Positions 1 through 5,955 of a stretch of DNA of 6,828 bases are shown in pieces. Location: NCBI GenBank assembly GCA_003511845.1, contig DOIV01000145.1:1-6828 (forward strand), written 5' to 3'. Position 1 is the stretch's first letter, and every line of letters starts with the position of its first letter. Made by a program: the position numbers and the translations under genes. Source of the stretch: Flavobacteriaceae bacterium (GTDB taxonomy: Bacteria; Bacteroidota; Bacteroidia; Flavobacteriales; Flavobacteriaceae). Below the pieces are notes generated by a model that was not told where the DNA came from, did no database searches, and saw only the letters and a program-made list of their open reading frames with translations.

Positions 1-1899
1 TTCATTTTCAAAAGGATAATGCCATTGTGCATACGGCACTGAACCTGAATCGAACCAAACATCAATCAAATCAGATTCACGTTTCATAGGTTTTCCTGAA
101 GGAGATACCAACGTAATTTCATCAACTACATTTTTATGCAAATCTATTTTATCATAATTTTCTTCGCTCATATTACCGACTTCAAAATCAGTAAAAATAG
201 CAGCATCCATAACCTTAGCTTCTACAGCACGGTTCATTTCATGTTTCAGTTCCTCTACAGAACCAATCAAAATTTCTTCTGTACCATCTTCTGAACGCCA
301 AATTGGTAATGGAATTCCCCAAAAACGAGAACGTGATAAATTCCAATCATTGGCATTTTTCAACCAATTGCCAAAACGACCTGTTCCTGTAGATTTTGGT
401 TTCCAATTGATGGTTTCATTCAGTTCAAACATTCGGTCTCGTTTGTCGGTAACTTTAACAAACCAAGAATCTAATGGATAATATAAAATAGGTTTGTCCG
501 TTCGCCAACAATGCGGATAACTATGCTTGTATTTCTCTACTTTAAAGGCTTTATTCTCTTCTTTTAGCTTGATGGCCAATTCTACGTCTATCGAACGTTC
601 AGGGGTTTTACCTTCATCATAATATTCGTTTTTAACATATTTCCCTGCAAATTCTCCCATTTCTGGTCTGAAACGTCCTTGTAAGTCTACTAAAGGTACT
701 GGATTCTCATTTTCATCCAACACCAATAACGGCGGAATTTCTGGTGTTGCTTGTTTTGCAACCAATGCATCATCTGCTCCAAAAGTAGGTGCAGTGTGTA
801 CAATACCAGTACCATCTTCAGTGGTTACAAAATCTCCTGCAATTACCCGAAATGCATTTTCTGGATGTTGATAAGGCAATGCATAAGGTAATAGCTGTTC
901 GTATTGTATTCCGATAAGGGCTGAACCTTTACATTCACTTATAATTTTATATGGAATTTTTCCTGCCTTGCCGGCTGGCAGGTTATCTCCGTTTTTGTAT
1001 GCTTTTATTTCTTCCTCTGAATCTACTTCCTGAAATTTCCCAGAAAACTGATACGAAATCAATTTTTTCGCTAAAATAACTTTGATTGGTTTAAATGTGT
1101 ATTGATTAAATGTTGACACCAAAACATAATCAATCTTATTACCTACAGTTAGTGCAGTATTTGAAGGTAATGTCCAAGGTGTGGTTGTCCATGCTAAAAA
1201 ATAAATATCTCCTTCCACATCATTAAAAATAGTTGGAAGCGTTTCTTTTTTTGCTTTAAATTGTGCAACTACCGTTGTATCGGTAACATCTTGATAAGTG
1301 CCTGGTTGGTTTAGCTCATGTGAACTAAGCCCTGTTCCTGCTTTAGGCGAATACGGCTGAATGGTATAACCTTTATACAACAAATCTTTGTTATATAACT
1401 GTTTTAACAGCCACCAAACCGTTTCCATATATTTGGGCTTGTAGGTAATGTACGGATCGTTCATGTCAACCCAATGTCCCATTTTTCTAGTGAGTTCTTC
1501 CCAAACATCTGTATAACGCATCACCGCTTTTTTACAAGCTTGGTTATATTCTTCTACCGAAATTTTTGTACCTATATCTTCTTTGGTAATTCCTAATTCT
1601 TTTTCAACACCCAGCTCAATAGGTAAGCCGTGAGTATCCCAACCTGCTTTACGCTCAACTCGATAACCTTGTTGAGTTTTATATCGACAAAATATATCTT
1701 TAATGGCACGTGCCATTACATGGTGAATACCTGGCAATCCGTTTGCTGAAGGTGGGCCTTCATTAAACACATAAGGTTTTTGCTCATCACGTGAAGTAAT
1801 ACTTTTTTGAAAAATATCATTTGCTTCCCAAAAAGCTAATATCTCATCTGCACTTTTAGTAAGGTCTAAACCTTTGTATTCTCTATATTTAGCACTCAT
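1..1899 (-). CDS. ileS: Isoleucyl-tRNA synthetase, type 2 (N-terminal 633 codons, partial at window edge)
   Basis: This cytoplasmic class Ia synthetase charges tRNA-Ile with isoleucine and hydrolyses mischarged valine. The frame is open from the ATG at 1899 to base 1 without a stop; the C-terminal part, including KMSKS and the anticodon-binding domain, lies outside. Visible landmarks are GPPSANGLPGIHH (HIGH region, GIHH at residues 57-60), GWDTHGLPIE (86-95), the editing-domain motifs TTTPWTLPSN (238-247) and GTGIVHTAPTFGADD (363-377, with the conserved editing-site Asp), WNLSRSRFWGIPLPIW (from 519) and DVWFDSG (613-619). The eukaryote-like motifs (GLPGIHH, TGLSSHE) place it with IleRS2 rather than the E. 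coli-like IleRS1. Two oddities are seen: the HIGH motif reads GIHH, and residues 307-313 (LPAGKAG) are encoded by a GC-rich palindrome inside the editing domain. The start is chosen because MSAKYREYKGLDL is the usual flavobacterial N-terminus and no in-frame ATG lies closer upstream. It appears to be transcribed separately from the OmpA gene, whose terminator lies between them. Confidence 0.98.
   Translation of the reverse strand, partial: MSAKYREYKGLDLTKSADEILAFWEANDIFQKSITSRDEQKPYVFNEGPPSANGLPGIHHVMARAIKDIFCRYKTQQGYRVERKAGWDTHGLPIELGVEKELGITKEDIGTKISVEEYNQACKKAVMRYTDVWEELTRKMGHWVDMNDPYITYKPKYMETVWWLLKQLYNKDLLYKGYTIQPYSPKAGTGLSSHELNQPGTYQDVTDTTVVAQFKAKKETLPTIFNDVEGDIYFLAWTTTPWTLPSNTALTVGNKIDYVLVSTFNQYTFKPIKVILAKKLISYQFSGKFQEVDSEEEIKAYKNGDNLPAGKAGKIPYKIISECKGSALIGIQYEQLLPYALPYQHPENAFRVIAGDFVTTEDGTGIVHTAPTFGADDALVAKQATPEIPPLLVLDENENPVPLVDLQGRFRPEMGEFAGKYVKNEYYDEGKTPERSIDVELAIKLKEENKAFKVEKYKHSYPHCWRTDKPILYYPLDSWFVKVTDKRDRMFELNETINWKPKSTGTGRFGNWLKNANDWNLSRSRFWGIPLPIWRSEDGTEEILIGSVEELKHEMNRAVEAKVMDAAIFTDFEVGNMSEENYDKIDLHKNVVDEITLVSPSGKPMKRESDLIDVWFDSGSVPYAQWHYPFENE
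962..982. repeat. GC-rich palindromic repeat inserted in frame in ileS
   Basis: The outer arms CCTGCC (962-967) and GGCAGG (977-982) are perfect inverted repeats around a central GCCGGC palindrome (970-975). Sixteen of the 21 bases are G or C, in a gene that is otherwise clearly AT-rich. On the coding strand it reads in frame as LPAGKAG (residues 307-313), between KNGDN and KIPYK in the CP1 editing domain. Related flavobacterial proteins, as I recall them, run directly from a KKGD-like to a KIPYK-like stretch, so the seven codons look inserted. It resembles short palindromic elements that spread within coding genes in some bacteria, such as the Rickettsia palindromic elements; membership in a genome-wide family cannot be shown from one copy. 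Confidence 0.7.
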
Positions 1900-1924
1900 T
1901 TTTTAACTGTATTCTATCAAGTTG

Positions 1925-1932
1925 CGAAATTA
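1925..1932 (-). promoter_or_regulatory. Possible ileS -7 promoter element
   Basis: On the minus strand this reads TAATTTCG, one mismatch from the Bacteroidetes sigma-A -7 consensus TAnnTTTG, and lies 25 bases upstream of the ileS ATG. No TTG is found at the expected 17-23 bases further upstream; the nearest is about 30 bases away. The element is therefore only a candidate. A promoter in this area is expected because a terminator lies immediately upstream. Confidence 0.35.
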
Positions 1933-1964
1933 CGTTTTTTCTTTAAATTATTGATTTTATGGCA

Positions 1965-1997
1965 ATAAAAAAGCACCTTAAAAATTTAAGGTGCTTT
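1965..1997 (-). terminator. Rho-independent terminator of the downstream OmpA-family gene
   Basis: A perfect 13-bp inverted repeat, AAAGCACCTTAAA (1970-1982) and TTTAAGGTGCTTT (1985-1997), forms a stem whose innermost A-U pairs must open to leave a loop. Read on the minus strand, the stem is followed by a run of six T (1972-1967). This fits termination of leftward transcription coming from the gene at 3848-2283. Without the inserted 260-bp element the terminator would start about 20 bases after that gene's stop codon, a normal spacing. It also isolates ileS from read-through. Confidence 0.85.
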
Positions 1998-2009
1998 CAT
2001 TGAGTAATA

Positions 2010-2027
2010 ACCTGAGTTCGACCTAAG
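2010..2027 (+). repeat. Left terminal inverted repeat of the MITE-like element
   Basis: Sequence ACCTGAGTTCGACCTAAG. It is identical over 18 bases to the reverse complement of 2252-2269. The TAATA at 2005-2009 directly outside it is one copy of the target duplication. Two further bases outside also match in inverted orientation (TA), so the exact element border could shift, but only this border gives a clean direct duplication. Confidence 0.85.
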
Positions 2028-2251
2028 CTTTGATATGCAGACTGTAAAGAAAAGGTGAGATTTGAAATGGAAAATTTGAATGAATATCTAGATATTTAAA
2101 AAAAAACATGAAAACATTGCCTTTTCTTTATATTTCCTTCGGATTTGATTAATTTTTTCCAATTTTCGCCAAATTTTCTCAAACTAATCAGTTAGTCTTT
2201 CTAAAATTCGTCTTCAAATAGAATAAAAATTCATCTAAACTGCAAACAAAT

Positions 2252-2269
2252 CTTAGGTCGAACTCAGGT
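2252..2269 (-). repeat. Right terminal inverted repeat of the MITE-like element
   Basis: Sequence CTTAGGTCGAACTCAGGT, the exact inverse of 2010-2027. The second TAATA target-duplication copy follows at 2270-2274. The repeat ends 13 bases before the stop codon of the OmpA-family gene. The flank itself is a 16-bp palindrome (2270-2285) that contains that stop codon. Confidence 0.85.
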
Positions 2270-2282
2270 TAATAGATATCTA

Positions 2283-3848
2283 TTATATTTTAATTATAGT
2301 AAACTCTGTTCTTTTATTTAAATCGTATTCTAAATTGGTACATTTTACTCCGTTTACACATTTGTTAAGCGGTACTGTTTCACCATATCCTTTTCCTGTA
2401 ATACGCCTTGGTTGAATTCCTTTATCTAATAGATATTCTACTGTAGCTGAGGCTCTTCTTTTAGATAAGCTTAAATTATATCCGTCTGGCCCTCTAGAAT
2501 CTGTATGAGCTCCAAATTCAATAACCATATTAGGGTATTTACTCATTAAACGAATAACTTTATCTAAAGCTCTTTCTGATTTTTCAGTTATTTCTGCTGT
2601 ATTGATCGTAAATCTTATATTCTCAACATTTAATATTCTTTGTCCGTTACTTTCTATAAATTCTTTTTCTTTAATAAAAATAGTTTCTTTATTATCAAAT
2701 CCGTTTGTATTTGAAGTCTTAATGGTATTTGTTGATCCAAAATAACCTACTTTACTAATTTTTAAAGTGTATTCTGAACCGCATTTAGCATTAAAATAAA
2801 ACTTTCCATCAAATTTTGTTTCAATTTTTCGTCTCTGATTTCCATCAGCGTCTATCAATGCAACAAAAGCATTACCTACTCTAAGCCCAGTAACTTCATC
2901 TTTAATAACGCCTGTTATTATTTGATCACAAATAGGAATAGTAGTTGTTTGTTCAAACGAATAAATATCATCATCACCAGTACCTCCATTACGATTTGAA
3001 GAAAAATAGCCTTGAAGTTTATCACTATCAATAATAAAAGATAAATCATCAGCTTTACTATTTATTGGCTCTCCCAAATTGATTGGTGTTGGTATTGAAC
3101 CATCTAACTTAGACATATATATATCTAAACCTCCTTTACCACCTTTTCTATTTGAAGAAAAATAAATAACATCTCCGTCAACAAAAGGAGTATATTCTTT
3201 AGCTTTTGAATTTATTGTTGGCCCTAAATTAATTGGCTTACCATAATGACCTTCATTTAAATCAACTACAAAGATATCAGTATCACCTATAGTACCTGGC
3301 ATATTAGAAACAAAGTATAATTTTTTACCATCTTTACTAATCATAGGTTGCCCTGTATCATAATCATCACTATTAAAAGGTAAGGATACTATATTTATCC
3401 AATGTCCGTTACTTGCAATTGTAGCCTTAAATATTTTAAGATTATTTGATTTTAATTTCCCTCCTAAATAGTTATTCGAGGTAAAATATACTTCTTTTAA
3501 GTTTGGAGTAAAAGCAACCATAGCATCATGATACTTTGAGTTTACTTCACTAGAAAAGGGTTTAACTTTTATAATTTCACCTTTACTAGTAACATCACCA
3601 ATGTACAAATCTAAAAAAGGTTGGTCATTACCATCCCATTTTCTTTTTGAAACGCCTGCTGCTTTTCTTGAAGATGAAAAAACAATTTTATCTTTACCAA
3701 AAAAGGTGGTACCAAAATCACTATTACTAGAATTGGCTTTTAAATTTTTGATACTATATTCTGCTGCTTTGATAGAATCTGCTCTTTCTATTTGAGCATT
3801 TGTAACAAATAAATGTAAAATAAAAAAAAGTGTAAAATAAAACTTCAT
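2283..3848 (-). CDS. OmpA-family envelope protein with PD40 beta-propeller and CRD, second tandem copy (521 aa)
   Basis: Predicted periplasmic or outer-membrane-associated protein linking a T9SS-type assembly to peptidoglycan. Residues 1-19 form a signal peptide (MKFYFTLFFILHLFVTNAQ) with no lipobox cysteine. Residues about 45-300 form a PD40/WD40-like propeller, clearest in three blades with the pattern YFxSNxxGGxGDxDIY (178-, 229-, 281-). Residues 307-393 resemble a carboxypeptidase-regulatory-like domain bounded by C307 and C356. Residues about 408-521 are the OmpA C-terminal domain with HTDSRG, LSKRRA and ITGKGYGE; D450 and R465 have the 15-residue spacing of the diaminopimelate-binding Asp/Arg of OmpA. 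The plan recalls PorE, but the TPR segment and lipid anchor of PorE are absent, so I give no symbol. It is a paralogue of the gene at 5679-4012: 27 of 57 positions are identical over residues 31-87. The OmpA entry strand reads IRFTINTAEI, where the paralogue has the more usual IYFDLNSS. A MITE-like element begins 13 bases after the stop. Confidence 0.93.
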   Translation of the reverse strand: MKFYFTLFFILHLFVTNAQIERADSIKAAEYSIKNLKANSSNSDFGTTFFGKDKIVFSSSRKAAGVSKRKWDGNDQPFLDLYIGDVTSKGEIIKVKPFSSEVNSKYHDAMVAFTPNLKEVYFTSNNYLGGKLKSNNLKIFKATIASNGHWINIVSLPFNSDDYDTGQPMISKDGKKLYFVSNMPGTIGDTDIFVVDLNEGHYGKPINLGPTINSKAKEYTPFVDGDVIYFSSNRKGGKGGLDIYMSKLDGSIPTPINLGEPINSKADDLSFIIDSDKLQGYFSSNRNGGTGDDDIYSFEQTTTIPICDQIITGVIKDEVTGLRVGNAFVALIDADGNQRRKIETKFDGKFYFNAKCGSEYTLKISKVGYFGSTNTIKTSNTNGFDNKETIFIKEKEFIESNGQRILNVENIRFTINTAEITEKSERALDKVIRLMSKYPNMVIEFGAHTDSRGPDGYNLSLSKRRASATVEYLLDKGIQPRRITGKGYGETVPLNKCVNGVKCTNLEYDLNKRTEFTIIKI

Positions 3849-3871
3849 TGGGTAATTGGTTTAGCTTTATA

Positions 3872-3894
3872 TATACAAACGTTATACCAAACGT
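3872..3894 (-). promoter_or_regulatory. Tandem direct repeat just upstream of the second OmpA-family gene
   Basis: Two adjacent near-identical units, TATACAAACGT (3872-3882) and TATACCAAACGT (3883-3894) on the plus strand, end 23 bases before the ATG. Read in the gene's direction, each carries ACGTTTG followed by TATA; TAACGTTTG is close to the Bacteroidetes -7 element TAnnTTTG but with one extra base. The upstream paralogue ends in a strong terminator, so a promoter or operator is expected in this 163-bp gap. Which unit, if either, is the promoter cannot be decided by eye. Confidence 0.35.
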
Positions 3895-3951
3895 CATAGT
3901 ATATTAAATAATCTTAATCTCTAACCTTTTTCTTAGCAGTTTTCTTAATGA

Positions 3952-3989
3952 AAAACCTTCGCTTTTATAGTTATAGAAACGAAGGTTTT
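3952..3989 (-). terminator. Rho-independent terminator of the first OmpA-family gene
   Basis: The arms AAAACCTTCG (3952-3961) and CGAAGGTTTT (3980-3989) pair perfectly, and an inner TATA/TATA pairing extends the stem. On the minus strand the hairpin is followed by a T run (GGTTTTTCATT), 22 bases after the stop codon at 4012. The plus strand also gives GGTTTTATTT, so it may work in both directions, but no plus-strand gene is present. It argues that the two OmpA-family genes are separate transcription units or are only partly co-transcribed. Confidence 0.8.
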
Positions 3990-4011
3990 ATTTGAATTGT
4001 AACGAATGTTA

Positions 4012-5679
4012 TTACATTCTTATAATTACAAATTCTGATCTTCTATTTTGTTGATGTTGAGCGTCGGTACAATTTTTACTATCATCACATCCATTAATTA
4101 TCTGAGTTTCTCCATAGCCTTTACCAGTAATTCTTCTTGAATCTATACCTCTATTGATGATGTATTCAACGGTTCTTTTAGCTCTGTTCCCTGACAGCCA
4201 CATATTATACCCAGAAGGAGCTCTTGAATCTGTATGAGAAGCTGCTTCAATTATCATCTTTGGATACTTATTCATTAAATCAACTACTTTTTGCAGTTCT
4301 GTCTTAGCCTGTTTACTTAAATAAGAGGAATTTAAATCAAAATAGATTGGGTCAACATTTACACCAAATGTATCTTGTCTTAACTTAACAATTTCATCTG
4401 GTAATACATCTGGTAAGCCTTCTGGTTTTTTATCTTCTACTATACTTGTAGTTCCGTCTGCATTGGTTACATATGTAACATTATTACCAGCACCTGAACC
4501 AGCACCTAACAATATAGGCATTGACAATTCTTTATCTACTTCATTTGAAGTTGTAAAGCCAATAGATTTTGGTGAAAAACCAAACTTCTTACCTTCTAAT
4601 TTGTATTCTGTTTCACAAGCTATTTCAAAAGAAAAAGTTGCATCATCTTTTACTATAATAGTTTCTAATAGATTACCCTCTTTATCTCTTAGAATCACTT
4701 CAGATCCTGGTAATAAACTTGTCGAATTTAAATCTCTAACATCTCCTGTAACTAACTGTAAACATTTAAATTCTATAGGTTCATCTTCTGTAAAAGAATA
4801 AATATCATCATCTCCTTTACTACCTTCTTCTCTATTTGAAGTAAAATACCCTCTTCTTGTTTCACTATTTATAATAAATGCAAAGTCGTCTCCAGCACTA
4901 TTTATACTTAAACTTACTGGACCAGAATTATATCCATTTAATTTAGTAGCATAAATATCTATACCTCCTTTTCCTCCACTTCTTGTAGAAGAGAAATAAA
5001 GAATATCTTCATCTACAAAAGGAAACCAATCTTTAGCTATAGAATTAACTTCAGGTCCTAAATTTACTGGGTTTCCAAAACCACTTTCATTTACTTCTAC
5101 TTTATAGATATCTGTTTCTCCTATGCCTCCTGGCATATCAGAAGTAAAATACAATGTTTTACCATCACTACTTAACGTAGGGTGTCCAACACCATATTCA
5201 ACATTATTAAAAGGCATTGGTATAATATTAATCCACTCTCCTTTTTTATTAACTGAAGCTTTAAACATAGCTAAGTTAGTATGTCCAAGTTTATCTTTTC
5301 CTAATTTTTTGTTGTAATAGTTATCTCTTGTAAAATAAACCGTTTGACCATCTTTAGAAAAAGTAACACTTGCTTCATGATATCTTGAATTCACTTGCCC
5401 TTTTAATTTTCTTTTATTTGTTACAGTCCCATCTTCAGAAATATCACCTTCGTATAGATCTAAAAAGCGTTGACCATTAGGCTCCCATACATCACGTATA
5501 ACTCTAAAACCTCTTCTTGGAGCTGCAAAAACCAATTTGTCAGTTCCGTGAAAAGCTGTTCCAAACTCAGATTGTTCAGTATTTATTTCTAAGTTTTGAA
5601 TGGTATATTTACCCCCTCCATCTTGGGCATATAAACATACTACACTTAGTAATAAAATTGTTGCTAAATATTTTCTCAT
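4012..5679 (-). CDS. OmpA-family envelope protein with PD40 beta-propeller and CRD, first tandem copy (555 aa)
   Basis: Same architecture and likely role as its downstream paralogue: an exported propeller/OmpA protein anchoring a PorP/SprF-associated surface system to the cell wall. Residues 1-18 are a signal peptide, probably cut at LYA-QDGG; C15 lies inside the hydrophobic stretch without a good lipobox. The propeller spans about 38-297, with clear blades from 177 (YFTSDMPGGIGETDIY), 228 (YFSSTRSGGKGGIDIY) and 278. The CRD-like domain spans 306-390, with C306 and C355. A Gly/Asn-rich linker with KKPEGLPDVLPDE (392-430) is much longer than in the paralogue. The OmpA domain (443-555) has IYFDLNSS, HTDSRAPSGYN with D484, R499 fifteen residues later, ITGKGYGET, a second cysteine pair (C531, C537) and QQNRR. 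The closest relatives by plan are the OmpA family proteins found next to porP/sprF genes in Bacteroidetes. It lies 276 bp downstream of such a gene on the same strand and has its own terminator. Confidence 0.94.
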   Translation of the reverse strand: MRKYLATILLLSVVCLYAQDGGGKYTIQNLEINTEQSEFGTAFHGTDKLVFAAPRRGFRVIRDVWEPNGQRFLDLYEGDISEDGTVTNKRKLKGQVNSRYHEASVTFSKDGQTVYFTRDNYYNKKLGKDKLGHTNLAMFKASVNKKGEWINIIPMPFNNVEYGVGHPTLSSDGKTLYFTSDMPGGIGETDIYKVEVNESGFGNPVNLGPEVNSIAKDWFPFVDEDILYFSSTRSGGKGGIDIYATKLNGYNSGPVSLSINSAGDDFAFIINSETRRGYFTSNREEGSKGDDDIYSFTEDEPIEFKCLQLVTGDVRDLNSTSLLPGSEVILRDKEGNLLETIIVKDDATFSFEIACETEYKLEGKKFGFSPKSIGFTTSNEVDKELSMPILLGAGSGAGNNVTYVTNADGTTSIVEDKKPEGLPDVLPDEIVKLRQDTFGVNVDPIYFDLNSSYLSKQAKTELQKVVDLMNKYPKMIIEAASHTDSRAPSGYNMWLSGNRAKRTVEYIINRGIDSRRITGKGYGETQIINGCDDSKNCTDAQHQQNRRSEFVIIRM

Positions 5680-5955
5680 GGGTAAGTTATTTACTTCTTT
5701 TAAATTTAATTGCCTTTTTCTTAGCTTTTAAAATAATTGACATCAAAATTTATTATAAAAATGTCTAATTAACATTCCTAATAACGTTTACTTTAATGGT
5801 TCTAGTATCCAATCAGGTAAAATAATTTAAATTTTATAAAATAAAAAATTTATCTGATGAAAACAAACACATTAAAATAATAAAATACTGTAAATATTAA
5901 AGATTATAATAGAGTTATTTAATAAAGTATTTTATAATATATAACCTAGTTTCTT
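5680..5955 (-). other. AT-rich spacer between porP/sprF-like gene and first OmpA-family gene
   Basis: No convincing gene is visible here. The stretch is very AT-rich. I found no exact TAnnTTTG; the closest is TAAATTTTG on the minus strand, ending just before 5743, with one extra base and no TTG at -33. An 18-codon lysine-rich frame (5743-5687) ends 7 bases before the OmpA-family ATG and is probably fortuitous. The 13-mer CCTTTTTCTTAGC (5713-5725) recurs exactly at 3925-3937, upstream of the second paralogue. Both paralogues also have TTACCC immediately before their ATG. The gap may therefore carry a leader, but its function is unknown. Confidence 0.5.

Larger units (their letters stand above)
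2010..2269. mobile_element. MITE-like non-autonomous transposable element, 260 bp
   Basis: The ends are perfect 18-bp terminal inverted repeats, ACCTGAGTTCGACCTAAG at the left and its reverse complement at the right. Similarity continues inward after one mismatch (TTTG, then TGCAG at both ends, with a one-base gap). The element is flanked by an exact 5-bp direct repeat, TAATA (2005-2009 and 2270-2274), which fits a target-site duplication. No intact gene fits inside; the longest ATG-started plus-strand frame I noted is 11 codons (2067-2099). Internal symmetry includes TAAAGAAAAGG/CCTTTTCTTTA (2045-2055, 2120-2130) and a 14-bp palindrome AATATCTAGATATT (2083-2096). These are the defining traits of a MITE mobilised in trans. 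The CCTG-type ends and 4-5-bp duplication are compatible with an IS1380-like partner, but that is a guess from memory and other IS families are possible. Confidence 0.8.

Noticed and set aside
2067..2099. 11-codon plus-strand frame MENLNEYLDI inside the MITE-like element
   Set aside because: Too short, no supporting signal, and overlaps a palindrome; chance in AT-rich DNA.
2010..2269. Inverted repeats 2010-2027/2252-2269 as a giant terminator or structured ncRNA
   Set aside because: The arms are over 220 bases apart, flanked by an exact 5-bp direct repeat, and a proper terminator lies just beyond; a transposable element explains all of this better.
3601..3795. Plus-strand 64-codon frame
   Set aside because: Lies wholly inside the OmpA-family gene on the other strand, whose protein has clear signal peptide and propeller features; no recognisable domain of its own.
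4004..4019. Inverted repeat GAATGT/ACATTC at the stop codon of the first OmpA-family gene
   Set aside because: Only six pairs, AT-rich, and a much stronger terminator follows at 3952-3989; likely chance.
4463..4801. Plus-strand 112-codon frame
   Set aside because: Antisense shadow of the CRD and linker of the first OmpA-family gene; Ser/Pro-rich composition mirrors the opposite strand and matches no family I know.
5123..5317. Plus-strand 64-codon frame
   Set aside because: Antisense to propeller blades of the first OmpA-family gene; no start-site signal or domain.
5626..5679. Lipoprotein signal in the first OmpA-family protein (C15)
   Set aside because: The residues before C15 are SVV, not a usual lipobox, and a signal peptidase I site LYA-QDGG follows at once, the common pattern in flavobacteria.
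5517..5768. Plus-strand 83-codon frame with a hydrophobic segment
   Set aside because: It overlaps the signal-peptide region of the OmpA-family gene; the hydrophobicity mirrors T-rich antisense sequence, and no promoter or family match is visible.
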